Shown: positions 1 through 20,680 of the stretch, piece by piece
How positions within the stretch are numbered: position 1 is the stretch's first letter
How the letters are laid out: every line of letters starts with the position of its first letter
Source of the DNA: Botryococcus braunii
Taxonomy: Eukaryota; Chlorophyta; Trebouxiophyceae
Reading direction: 5' to 3'
NCBI GenBank assembly: GCA_002005505.1
Contig: MVGU01000501.1
Location: 327,501-391,500, forward strand
Length of the DNA: 64,000 nt
Position numbers and translations under genes: made by a program
The notes under the pieces: model-generated
Told to the model about the DNA's origin: nothing
What the model saw: the letters and a program-made list of their open reading frames with translations, nothing else
Databases searched by the model: none

Positions 1-103
<103 letters not shown>

Positions 104-273
104 CTCTCTGCTTTCGGGTGGAGCAGACCGCTTGCCCAACGCTGCAGTTCTCAATCAGTGGGCAATGCCCCGTGTCTTGTCCGCCAACGTAGTTGTTGGT
201 AAATGTACCAAGTTAGTTATTTGATGTATTGGCGTGTTTCTCGCCGGATGCACTTGGCCTCTCACTCACACAA

Positions 274-281
<8 letters not shown>

Positions 282-339
<58 letters not shown>

Positions 340-358
340 ACACACACACACACACACA
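282..358. repeat. (CA)n microsatellite
   Basis: CA dinucleotide tract with one interruption near 333. It lies about 120 bp upstream of the first recognisable dikinase exon, so it is probably intronic. Confidence 0.9.
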
Positions 359-479
359 ATGCAAAAGATACAAAATAAAATATCTCGCTGTGGACTCGAC
401 TCCTGGGCAGCTTGTGATCACAGCAGACACCATCGATGTGCGTGCGTGAAACTAGCAAGGGGACGCTGGTGGGTGACAG

Positions 480-1400
<921 letters not shown>

Positions 1401-2182
1401 TCGGTGTGCTTCCGAACGGCTAGATCTCACCGTGCTTATGGCCACGGGGTCGAATTGCCGGGACAGGCTTCACTCTTTATTCTCTAGTGCCGGGAGACTA
1501 ATATATTTACTTTTACTTTAAATTGCCGGGAGTATCCGGGTGGGAGTCTTGGGCTCCACCCCCCCCCCCCCTCCTCCCCAACCACCATCTTCCTTTTCCT
1601 CTGTGTCTGAGGTCTCAAGCCTGGGAACGCCCCACGCTTGCATTAACGAAACTGGTTGGGCTCCGAGAGATGACCATATCTAGTCATTTTGCCTTTTTCT
1701 AGATTCGGCAGTCCACTCAGACCCGAGAACATTCTGTTTGTATCGACACACGTCAACAATGACCCTGCCCTTCGCAGCAGGATAAACTAATGAGTTATGC
1801 GTATATGTTTGCATGCTTTTCCCATCCCATCCTCTGTTGCATGTCGAGGTGAACATTTAAGGGTGCACATACTGGGAAATTTCCCAGTACGTATCCAGAT
1901 CTCGGGCATCGATACGCTGTGCCGCATACATGCACTTGATGGATCTACGTTATGAAAGAGGGCTTATATGTTTTACGCGACCTAGTTTGCATATGCCCTA
2001 CGTATGTTGTGCATATGCATCCATGCCTACGCTGGGCGCGGGAACTTTTGTACACATCACTAAATGGCGCGTGCAAAGGCATGTGTTGCTGACGTACATA
2101 CACACAATGCACCCGTGGTTTCCTCCATGCTCTTTTGGCAGCTAGGATACACCATGTGAGCGGACAGTATTCATTCGGTATA

Positions 2183-2204
2183 TATACCCTAACGTTAGGG
2201 TATA
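2183..2204. repeat. 22-bp perfect palindrome with telomere-like core
   Basis: The sequence is tata-ccctaa-cg-ttaggg-tata. Its two halves are exact reverse complements, and CCCTAA and TTAGGG units meet head to head. Confidence 0.9.
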
Positions 2205-4711
2205 GAGTTTAGGGCATGTGTCCAGTTTATTGCTTGAAATGCGGTCATGCTCCTAGTGTGTACACTGCGTATACGTGAGCATGACATAAGAAATTTTTGG
2301 AAATCTTTTGAGCTCGAGATCGTGATTGCTGGTCCGGCCCTTCTCGTGTTGCTCTGCTATGTATATGGCCCCATAAACAGCCACAGGGCTCAAGCAAATG
2401 ATTTACGAGTGCCGCATACCGGCCCCCATGTGGTGTGCCTTACAGGGACCAAATATACCCAAGTCTATAGATTTAAATACCATGCGGCCTTAGGCAGGGA
2501 AGGACGACATCTGACTTAGCAGGCACATGGCGATGTCTACCTGAGCAGCCACGTGACTGTCACGTGCATGTACAGTCACATGCTTTACTAGGCCACATGG
2601 TGGGGCCGAATACTGGTGAAGCTGAGCAAGCTGTCAGTGACATCAGTGCATGCAGTAGACCGGCGATGTATATATGGCAACTGTTGTATATGGCAATTGT
2701 TGCTGTGGGAATTTGCTGTATCTGTGGGGATAGCCATGGCGGACCCCGAAGTTTTCTAGTTAGTTCTCTACTGGATAATGCTCTGTCATAAGTAATGACC
2801 GAGTCGTTATAAACTGGATTGTAGACTGTGAAGCTTCCTTTCAGAATTTCACAGGAGATGTTGATCTCAAATTTGGCAAACGGGTGTATATAGTTGTGTT
2901 ATCTTCGGAAAATAGGTGTGTATGATGTTATAATTTTATTTTATAACATTAGAATATATGTGAACAGCCCTGAAATCCCAGTCCTACAATCCCAGTCCAG
3001 ATTACTTTGCCAGGATCAGGACTCTTTCCTTTTAATCGCACGTACCGATGTGTCATGCCATATTACATGTCTCACTTGCAATTGGGTGGAGCTACCATGT
3101 GGCATATATGGTATATGTATACAGCCCCTGTCTCCTGCCGGAGTAAACATGTTCGAGTGCAGCCTGCAGAGAGCTCCAACAAAAAACGTTGTCCTTAATA
3201 TCATAATTATTCTATTGATTAATAAATAGAAGACGCCCAGTGATCGGCATTTAATGACCGGTCTTCAGAACTGTGATACTTACAACCTGCGACGGCTGCG
3301 GCCGCTGTCTGTTGGTGGAATGTATGCTTCACAGCTATCTGGCATGCGTTATGTACCTGCATAAGGCCACGTGGCATAAGCACGTGCACGGGTCCTCTAC
3401 ACAGCTCTTGTGCGCTTCCTGTCCCGCACGGTACAGGAGCTTGATTTCAGAGGGATACGGCACAAGATTGCTTCTTGATACCACGTCCTATTTCGCCAGG
3501 GTTCGGCCTCTAATCTGACCAAATCTGGACCATCAAGTATAGAATACAGCTATATTATACTAACTACCTGCGAGCTACTCCCAGGCTTCACCACGTCACT
3601 GAAGACCCTCGACCTCAATTGGCTAGACATGGGTAATTCATTGTATTGCCGTCCTCTACACGGGCCCCTGCCTGGGTCCGGTGGCGAACTTTCCTGGAAA
3701 TTTCGGCCCTCAACGTCGCTCCTAAGGTCCTAAATTTCTCCATCGGCAGCACGATATCATGTCGTGCATGCTGTATGCACGTGCATAGCGGTCTGAACGC
3801 CTCTGCCAGCAGCGCCCTACTGGGCTGCTCCTGGAGGTAAGCTGAAGATTACTTGCTTACTTCCCCTGGATGTTTCAGCGGATAGGGACTCCCAGCTTTA
3901 CTCGCAAGGCAGGAAAATGTCATAATCAACATCGGTATGTGCCACAACTAATATATGACCTGTTCCAGATTACGAGAAAGAGCCCCCACACCCCCCCCCC
4001 CCCCAAAAAAAAAGAATGAAGGAAGAAAAACCCCACATGCCTCCTGCGCAGCTGCCTGCCAACCCCTGCGACGATAGACTGAGCTTTGATAACGCGTTCG
4101 AGAAGAACTGTGACAACTGAGACTGAAACGGCTTTCTCGAAAAGAGGCTTTCTTCTGTGAAGCTTGCAGTTCAGGAGGTCGTAACATAGACCCTCAACTT
4201 CCAAACTACTTTCTAAAGAAAATCTGGATCAACTACAGAGTGATGTTCCCCCTTCAGTGACACTCTGCCGCTTGTAACATCTCACTGCAGACCGGTTCAG
4301 AGTCGTGGAGCGCTGACATCAAAGTATGCGATATCCTGCCGTGCATACTGTACGCCACATGCGCCGATATATGCATATAATGCATATGCACAGCGGTCTG
4401 GCACGCCTCTGCTGGCAGGATTGTGCATGTAAGATGTGGGGAGAAAGCAACAGTGCCCAGCGAGGGATCTCTGGCCAGCACGTCGCCAGGCACGTGTGCT
4501 GTGACATGTGATTCTGGAAGCACGTGACACAGCAGAAGTCCAACCCCAGGCGTTGGGCCGCAGGGAGGGACACGCCTCTGTAGAGGTACGTTGCAAGCAC
4601 ACTGTAAGAGTCCGTTCGTCTAGTCGAGTATGCGAGGCGTTTCTGTATACACGGCCCCCCACGCTCTTGTCATGATCATCGCGAACTAACCATCTTTTTG
4701 AGAACTGCGGA

Positions 4712-4859
4712 GGATCCGACTGGGACCTCCCGCGAGATCACATTTCAGCCCGAAATCTGGCACGATTGGGACTGTCCCGACTCAGAAAGGAAGAAATTTG
4801 TGCTGGAAATCCACACAAATTCGACCTCGCGGGAGTTCCCAATCCGACGATTTGCTATT
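4712..4859. repeat. Imperfect inverted repeat, MITE-like
   Basis: An arm at about 4716-4745 (core CCTCCCGCGAG) is matched in reverse complement at about 4824-4853 (core CTCGCGGGAG). About 25 of 30 positions pair, with a spacer of roughly 80 bp. It could be a small non-autonomous DNA element or a hairpin. No clear target-site duplication was found. Confidence 0.4.
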
Positions 4860-5621
4860 CAAAGCGCCGACACTCTGCACGCAAACACTCCGTCCTAACT
4901 AAGAAACAGCCCTTTGTGCCACTCCAACAATCTACTTTTGCGCCCTGTCCTCTCCCCCACCAACGCATAGCCAATCAGAGACCGTAATTACGTAATTGTA
5001 TAAAGGATCCCTCTATGCTTTGAAGCGTAGACTTGCTGCACATCTGCAGGTGCCTGAGCTGACCCACACGTCTACAGATGCGTGACACTGTGCAGTACAG
5101 GCGGTACAGACTCGTATGGTACCGGCCTCAGGGAGGACCCACGGCGCCGGCACTTCCACAAGAAGAGGTACATCACCTCCGCATGCACGTTGAAAAGCGA
5201 TATACTGGACTCGCCTGCGAAGACTATCCGGTTCTACTCCACTCGGGGAAGAAAAAAGAAAAAAAAGGAAAAAATTAAAGGGAAAAAATAAAGGGAAAAA
5301 AAACTCCACCCCGATTGGCTATGACACAGACACACACACCTGCACAAACTGGTGCCCTTACCTTGCGGTTTCACTGAAAGCACCGCAAACTGCGGGCCAG
5401 TGCATGCCCAAAATGGACGACTTAAAAACCGCAGCGTGGCATTCCTGGTCCTTAATTTACTTGGTTCCGAGTGCAAGTAACTCCATACCTGGCGCGTTTC
5501 TGCGAACCTGTGTGTTGTCACAGGCTCCTCCCTCAGACGCAAGACTTGGGGATGGCTCACAGCCTTCCACCCGGGGGCGGGGGGAGCTCGGCCCAGGTAT
5601 GAAGGTACAGCATATCTACCC

Positions 5622-5935
5622 GGACGCGGTACAAAGGTACAGGTCGTTGACAGGCCATCAGCCAGTCTAGCCGGACGAGGTACAAAAGTACAGGTCATGG
5701 CCCAGTCCTCTACCAGGGTTATGTGGCCGGACGAGGTACAAAGGTACAGGTCGTGGAACAGTCCTCTACCAGTCATCCGGCCGGGCGAGGTACAAAGGTA
5801 CAGGTCAGGGACTGGTCCTCTACCAGTCATCTGGCCGGGCGAGGTACAAAGGCACAGGTCAAGGACCGGTCCTCTACCAGTCATCTGGCCGGGCGAGGTA
5901 CAAAGGTACAGGTCATGCCCCAGTCCTCCAGGGGC
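5622..5935. repeat. 54-bp minisatellite, six copies
   Basis: Units begin at 5622, 5673, 5729, 5783, 5837 and 5891 with a core GG(A/G)CGAGGTACAAAGGTACAG. The last three intervals are exactly 54 bp, so both strands stay open there as 18-residue peptide repeats (GRGTKVQV on the plus strand). Whether any of it is translated is unknown. Confidence 0.9.
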
Positions 5936-5939
5936 ACTG

Positions 5940-6330
5940 TACGGGATTCCCGGCACGAGCGGCTGCCGATCTGCCAGGTGGTGCTGGAGAGCATGACGGC
6001 GCGGGCGCCCGAGGGAGGCGCGATCCCCCGGCCCGTCCACGTCATCGTGAGCAACCCCGAGGACTCGGGAGCGCCGCGCGAGCCCCTCCACACGGGAGCT
6101 ACCCAGAGGTGGTCTCCCGGAGGGAGGAGGGGCTGCGCGCGGACGCCATAGCTGCCTTTTGGGCAAAGTGGGCCCTCGCCCTCATGAGGGAGTTGGACGA
6201 TGGTGGGTCGGTGCTTGCGGAGGATGTGGGCGACCCGAGGCTGCACGATGACAGCGACCCCCACCTGCGCCGGCCCCCACTCAGACCCTCTCAGCCTCTT
6301 GGACTGCGCGAGCCCCCCTCAGGCATGTAA
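5940..6330. other. Block with coding potential on both strands, gene unclear
   Basis: On the plus strand a frame from about 5953 to 6090 reads HERLPICQVVLESMTAR and onward. A second frame, shifted relative to it, reads YPEVVSRREEGLRADAIAAF onward to TAA at 6328-6330. Both have high GC at third codon positions, but I find no splice that joins them in phase, so a plus-strand gene would be frameshifted. On the minus strand a Ser-rich frame runs from about 6235 to a TAG near 6099. It could be the last exon of the minus-strand gene above, because an acceptor at GTGCAG gives the needed phase. I cannot choose between the two. No family recognised. Confidence 0.3.
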
Positions 6331-6368
6331 TGAATATTTTAAGTTGTGCTTTTCAATTCTTAGAAAAA

Positions 6369-6482
<114 letters not shown>

Positions 6483-6654
6483 GGGAGGGGGGGGGAGGGA
6501 GGGAGGTAAATAGTAAAGATCTGATGCAGGGGACCCCATTGTGTGTGCATGCATCAGAAGGCGTGTCTAGGTACAAATATCGACCCTCCGCAATGAGCAC
6601 TGAGCACTGACCTGGACGGCCCCACCCACTCACCCCACCCACCCACCCACCGAT

Positions 6655-6659
6655 CCACC

Positions 6660-6694
<35 letters not shown>

Positions 6695-6839
6695 ACGCAC
6701 ACGCACACACACGCACACGCACACACACACACACACACACGTGCGTGCGCGCGCGCACGCGAGCGAATGTGCGCTTGTGCATGCGCGCCCGGGCACACAC
6801 AAACCTGACACAAACCACACACACCCATGCTCGTGCGCG

Positions 6840-6874
<35 letters not shown>
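6655..6874. repeat. (CA)n / (CG)n mixed microsatellite
   Basis: CA repeats with CG interruptions occupy 6655-6740 and 6843-6874, with an alternating purine-pyrimidine GC-rich stretch between them. Such alternating sequence can in principle adopt Z-DNA. Confidence 0.9.
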
Positions 6875-6876
<2 letters not shown>

Positions 6877-7037
6877 TGTTTGGTTTGAGGACATTATCCC
6901 TCAATGGTTGCTCAAAGAGCATGCACGCGAGGACGCATGAGGATCATCTTGCTCTTCCATTGCCTGATGAAATAGCCAACCCAGCTTGCCAAACCAGGCT
7001 CCAGCCAGACCCTGATTTGGGCAGGTGGAGGACATAC

Positions 7038-16075
<9,038 letters not shown>

Positions 16076-16078
<3 letters not shown>

Positions 16079-16285
16079 CTGCATGTTCAAATGGGAGGTC
16101 TATCTGCCTGCATTTACAAATGGTACTTCTATCTGCCTGCATGTACAAGCGGAACTTCTATCTGCCTGCATGTACAAACTGGAGGTCTATCTGCCTGCAT
16201 GTACAAACGGGACTTCTATCTGCCTGCATGTACAAACGGGAGTTCTATTGCCTGCATGTGCAAACGGGACTTCTATCTGCCTATA
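16076..16285. repeat. 29-bp tandem repeat built from a splice-acceptor edge
   Basis: Eight units start at about 16076, 16105, 16134, 16162, 16191, 16220, 16249 and 16278. On the minus strand each carries an ATGCAG|GC acceptor-like motif. The last one is the acceptor used by exon 16078-15864, and the first bases of that exon resemble the repeat unit. Confidence 0.85.
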
Positions 16286-17036
16286 GGCGTCGCGGGGCTC
16301 CTCGACTCTTGAAAGGTTTATGTGGCAGGAAGAAGACCTTCAAGGGCTTGTTGAATTTGTGACTAGTGCACTTGCTATGTAACTCTATGCAACTCTCCCA
16401 GGTGCGGTGTGACCTTAGTTGGCTAGACATTGGTCATCCGTTGTATAACTTCTTTTGTTTTATTCATTGTTCGTTCCTCCGTCCTCTTCAGACCTAGTGG
16501 CTTTCCCTCAATGCAATATTCCTTCCATCCAATCGGCGACCAACGTTAAAGAGTTCTGTGATTAGACCCCGGCTGCCAACCGTCGGTTGCGACTTGGTTT
16601 TGGATTCAAAAGGTTGGTGCAAGCTGCAAACAGCTTTCCCAGATCTTGACAGGCGGGTGCTACGGAGTTGTGTATCGTATACTCTAACCCTGAAACCCTT
16701 AAACCCGTAATGTGTATGTATGGAAGGGCAGACTGCGAAGCGCCAACTGTGGCTATCCTACAAAACCTTGGTATCTAAGGCTGTGTACAGGTAGACCTTA
16801 GAGGGCATGGAGGCATGCTGCCAAAGTTCTCCTCAAGGTGTTCTTACCTCGCAGTGCATCCGGCTCTATCGATTACATCTTCAATCCAAAGGCCCAGGCC
16901 TGACGTGCGCCGGGTTCTTTTCCTCTGGCCCTGCACATGCAGCCTTATCTCTTATGTTGTGTTCTTGTGAGGGTTCTGTAGACGCTCGTACTTGTTTCTG
17001 AGAAGTTGTGTGCAGAGATTTATGGCATGTATGGTT
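16286..17036. other. No recognisable gene
   Basis: About 750 bp of mixed composition. It should contain the 5' splice site and upstream exon of the minus-strand gene if that gene extends here, but I find no frame with matching phase and codon bias. Confidence 0.5.
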
Positions 17037-17519
17037 TCAATGTCGACAGTTGAGGGAGTTTGTGACGAAAGAAGACAAAGTTCCGCTGTATACCTGGTTA
17101 GGATGAAAACTTCGAATTCTTTCTTCGGGCTCTTCCAAGATCCTTGGACGCCCGTCCTTATCCCTAAGTTTCAATGCCTCAGCTGCGCCATCCCCACATT
17201 GTCTGCCAGCTGCTCCGTGGAGGTGGTCGAAAGCGTCCTTTCCAGCACTTCCCCCAGAAGTGCCATTGAACCGTTCGACGCCAGCATTGCTGGCCTTCTC
17301 ATCGTCGATTGTTAAGTCAACGAGTCTTGTTTCAGGTGAAATCGTGATAGCTTCTCCTTTCACCTTACAAGCTGTCAGAATCCTTAAACCATCATCAGCA
17401 ACATGCCGTGGAAGGGCTTGCTCCTCTGCATACCCCGGCGGAGCAGCAGCCCATCTGCCATCAGTAACTTTCTCGAATCTTCCAAAAATATAAGGGCTTT
17501 TTCCATCCAGCGGCTGCAT
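17037..17519 (-). CDS. Orphan ORF of 160 codons, family unknown
   Basis: A minus-strand frame from ATG at 17519 to TGA at 17037-17039. It begins MQPLDGKSPYIFGRFEKVTD and contains a hydrophilic, Glu/Asp/Lys-rich stretch with LVDLTIDDEKASNAG. A GTATAC donor-like site at 17094 (after CCTAACCAG) and a possible acceptor just upstream of the ATG (TTTCCAG) mean it could equally be an internal exon. Third positions are not GC-rich, unlike the neighbouring gene, so it probably belongs to a different gene or a mobile sequence. The opposite strand is also open over part of it. I recognise no domain. Confidence 0.35.
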   Translation of the reverse strand: MQPLDGKSPYIFGRFEKVTDGRWAAAPPGYAEEQALPRHVADDGLRILTACKVKGEAITISPETRLVDLTIDDEKASNAGVERFNGTSGGSAGKDAFDHLHGAAGRQCGDGAAEALKLRDKDGRPRILEEPEERIRSFHPNQVYSGTLSSFVTNSLNCRH

Positions 17520-17956
17520 AAACGCCCGTCTTATATGCTACTGGAAACCTGGTCCGGTCGACCGCACGACATTCTAAAGTGCTCCAAATAGATTCACACC
17601 ATTAGTTTGACAAGGGACCCAATTACGTTCAAATATTGAGCATATATATGGTGTAATCAACTCGTTGAAGCTTTAACACAATATTCTTAGCGAACGGGTG
17701 TCAAACACGCAACTTGCCTCATAGACCTACCCTGATCTACTTCTACCCCGCGTCCGAACCATAGAGAGATTCGAATTATCCCTAATTGTTACCAAAACTA
17801 ATGAAGTGTAAATAGATCTTTACTTTTGTAGCGAGCCTTCTGATTGTTTAGTATACAAGGTTTCGAAGCTGTTGACGTGTCGCAGGCTCGGATTTCGAAC
17901 CCGTCTGTGTCCTGCCTCCCGCGACAATCTCGAGTAATAACAAACGATCGGTGTGG

Positions 17957-18244
17957 TCAGAATCCAGTCGGCTCAGGGTCGACTACGGCGCCCAGAAGAG
18001 CATTAACAACAACAATAACACCAAAATGCATACCAACAACAAGCCTTGGCTCTTCGCTCCCAGCTCTTGAGAATTGTGGGAACTGTTCCATCTCATCAGC
18101 CTCTAGTGGCTGGAGAGGTGTAATCTTCTCGCCTTTACAAGAGTGGGATGCAAGAAGACCAGCCCTTGGCCAACGCTTAAACGACCCAAGCCTGAAGGTT
18201 TCAAGCCACAAACCACACCCGGCAAGCAGCCACCGGCACACTAT

Positions 18245-18301
<57 letters not shown>
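17957..18301 (-). CDS. Short ORF with one hydrophobic segment after a CAT repeat
   Basis: A minus-strand frame begins inside the ATC/ATG trinucleotide repeat at 18244-18301 (read as a Met run) and ends at TGA at 17957. The last third contains LVVGMHFGVIVVVNALLGAV, which would span a membrane, preceded by an acidic stretch. The Met run is simply the repeat, so the true start, if any, is unknown. It may be the last exon of something larger or chance. No family recognised. Confidence 0.2.
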
Positions 18302-18302
18302 T
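18244..18302. repeat. (ATC)n microsatellite
   Basis: About 19 ATC trinucleotide units. Confidence 0.95.
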
Positions 18303-18593
18303 CATGTCAACACACCAACATTAATGTATTGATGGCTCATGAGCCACCAATGATCACCAATGATGCACATGTACAGTGTCCAGCTTGGAGCGTGTCACTG
18401 CAACCTGTAGCAAGTATGTATGCTTTCTCGCTTGTGCCATTTGTGGTGAGCGTTGCTCGTGTTTTGGCGGCAGCCAATAAACGTGAAATTGTCCATGCGA
18501 GCTCCATCCTCCACGTGAATCAATAACGTCCACACAGCTCCATATGGATGCATCCTCCGCGTGAATCAGTAACGTTCACTCGAGCCCCATCCT

Positions 18594-18677
<84 letters not shown>

Positions 18678-18716
18678 GCGCACACACGCACACACGCACA
18701 CACGCATCACACACAC
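18594..18716. repeat. (CA)n microsatellite, left half of a tract split by element A
   Basis: CA repeat with a CG-alternating interruption at 18663-18681, running to the first base of the element A LTR. The last five bases, CACAC, match the five bases after the right LTR at 39968-39972 and fit a target-site duplication. Confidence 0.9.
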
Positions 18717-19082
18717 TGTTGAGTTCTGAACATTATTATTGAATGCCTTGTGCTTTAAGTGATCTTCATGTGTGCACTATTAGGATATGGGTCCATTGAG
18801 AACATAAGGTACCTTGAGACACGGCAGATTCTGGACGTTTTCGAACATAAGGTACAATCCTATCTAGATCACACGTTTGTCGGATGAACTCTTAAGGCTG
18901 CCCCACCGGAGTGAATACCAACTGGTTGTGAAAGATGCTGGGCATCACCAGATGCTAGTCTTGTCCGACAGTTGTGTGTGGCACTCAGCAGACAGTCGTA
19001 CGGACTGTAGCTGGAGTAACTTCGTCTATTGACGACCTGTCTGCTTTGTACAGGGAAAGCCGATTGCCCATAACCTTTCACA
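18717..19082 (+). repeat. 5' LTR of element A (366 bp, shortened)
   Basis: Begins TGTTGAGTTCTG and ends CTTTCACA, directly followed by the primer site. It lacks 328 bp present in the 3' LTR. The missing part is exactly one copy of an internal 135-bp direct repeat plus the 193-bp spacer. Confidence 0.95.
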
Positions 19083-19095
19083 GGTTATGGGCCCA
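19083..19095 (+). other. Primer-binding site of element A (initiator tRNA-Met, internal)
   Basis: GGTTATGGGCCCA abuts the LTR with no gap. It is the reverse complement of TGGGCCCATAACC, the anticodon stem-loop of eukaryotic initiator tRNA-Met, rather than its 3' end. Drosophila copia uses the same site with a cleaved half-tRNA. Confidence 0.85.
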
Positions 19096-19776
19096 CGCCC
19101 TTCCAGCTGAGCCAAGTAAAAGCAGGAGTGAAGGTCGTCTACGGATGGGTCAGACGTAAGCGTCAACAAAGGAGCTCGAGCATGGCGCAGCGGCGCAAGG
19201 GAACTCGAGTGTACCAGGACCATTATCTTACTCACAGTTTACCTTTCTGGGAAATTCATAATTGAAGTTTTAGCTGTGCTTTATCATTCATAGACGTTGT
19301 CTAGAAGCACTCAGTGAGTCGGGCCGGACTCCGGCGCAAACTTCTGAGGGGAACATATCTGCTACTACTGTGCAAGACTGGCTGGTAAATTTCCATGACA
19401 TGGAGGGAATTGTAGGGTATTGCTGCATTCCAGAAGTTTATGAGTAAGTTTGGCTGGTGAAGTGACAATAGTATGACAAAAAGGGGCAAAGAAAAGGAAA
19501 GTAGCAGTGAAACAGCAATGTCTCAACCTGGAGAAGTCAGTGGGGCCACTCCAGGGCAGTCTATGACCGGGACACAATCAGCCACTGCAGAACCAAAGGT
19601 GGAGATTGACAAGGCAGCCTACATCCCCAATACCTCTAATCCAAAGATGACTGTCATGCTTGATGATGGAGGGCGCAATTTTGAATTTTGGTATGAAGCT
19701 TTGGAGGCGTGCGCAAACACCAAGGGGGTCAGAGCGGCTTTGGAGAGGCCAATGCCAGGGTCGGTGGAGAACTCAG

Positions 19777-20655
19777 TCAAGCATTTCTGCTTGCGGCGTC
19801 ACCTGCAGTGATGGCACGACGGCAGCGTCACTTCGTAGCCTGTGGGAAAAACCGTCCACGCTACAACGTTTCCAGGAACAGCACACAGCACTCTCCAACA
19901 GTAGAGGTTGGTCAAGGATACCAACATGCTTCGGACAAGTCTTACAAATGATCTTAACTGCTCTCACTCTTGCTAAAGACCACGTAACACTACGCCTTGC
20001 CTGATAGCAGAGTTCAGCACCAAAGAGGCCTTGCGATGTCTACTTTACGTCACTAGAATACAATAATAGTTCATCAGTAACTCAGCAAGGTCTCTTTGTG
20101 ATGTTTGTACAGTGAAACTATCTTACCGCCACAACGGTGGACGTCAACATAAGTCTCAATGAGGTCAAACATTCAGTGCGCTCTCGTCATGCACTCTCAT
20201 CAATGCACACAGCAGTAATATCTAACTGGTCTGAATGTTTGAGCACAATCATATCTGGAACGGCTTTGAGAATCCTAAACACACCTGCAGTGATGGCACG
20301 ACGGCAGCGTCACTTCGTAGCCTGTGGGAAAAACCGTCCACGCTACAACGTTTCCAGGAACAGCACACAGCACTCTCCAACAGTAGAGGTTGGTCAAGGA
20401 TACCAACATGCTTCGGACAAGTACCGAGCCGTTCCTGGGCTGCCCAGGGATGGCTCGGACTGCAGGGATCCTAAAGTACTACCATACGTAATGTCTATTG
20501 AGAACGCATATCGTACAAGTCACGTGTTATGTCATTGAGGTACGAGTATGATCTATACCGTTCATAAAGGGCTATAACGGCTATAGTTTACACTGCTGTT
20601 GATGGCATGTGACAGGGGATGTCACTAAGTACAGTATTGACCAATTCATTCAACA
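19777..20655 (-). repeat. 3' LTR of element B (879 bp)
   Basis: Same length as the other LTR; a visible difference is G at 19781 against A at 26138. It contains a 141-bp direct repeat at 19800-19940 and 20282-20422. Confidence 0.95.
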
Positions 20656-20680
20656 CTTCCCCTTGACAGCACCCTGTCAC

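Larger units (their letters stand above)
1401..5621. other. Intergenic region without recognisable genes
   Basis: About 4.2 kb of mixed composition downstream of PPDK. Open frames are short and show no codon bias or motif that I recognise. Features seen are a poly-C run at 1560-1570, a 22-bp perfect palindrome at 2183-2204, a diverged direct repeat (about 3757-3815 and 4328-4415, sharing a 'gcggtctg..cgcctctgc' core), an imperfect inverted repeat at 4712-4859 and a purine-rich stretch at 5253-5302. Confidence 0.6.

Noticed and set aside
19146..19210. A tRNA-like A-box (GGCGCAGCGG) in the leader of element A
   Set aside because: No B-box or cloverleaf follows; it lies within a short ATG frame of the leader.
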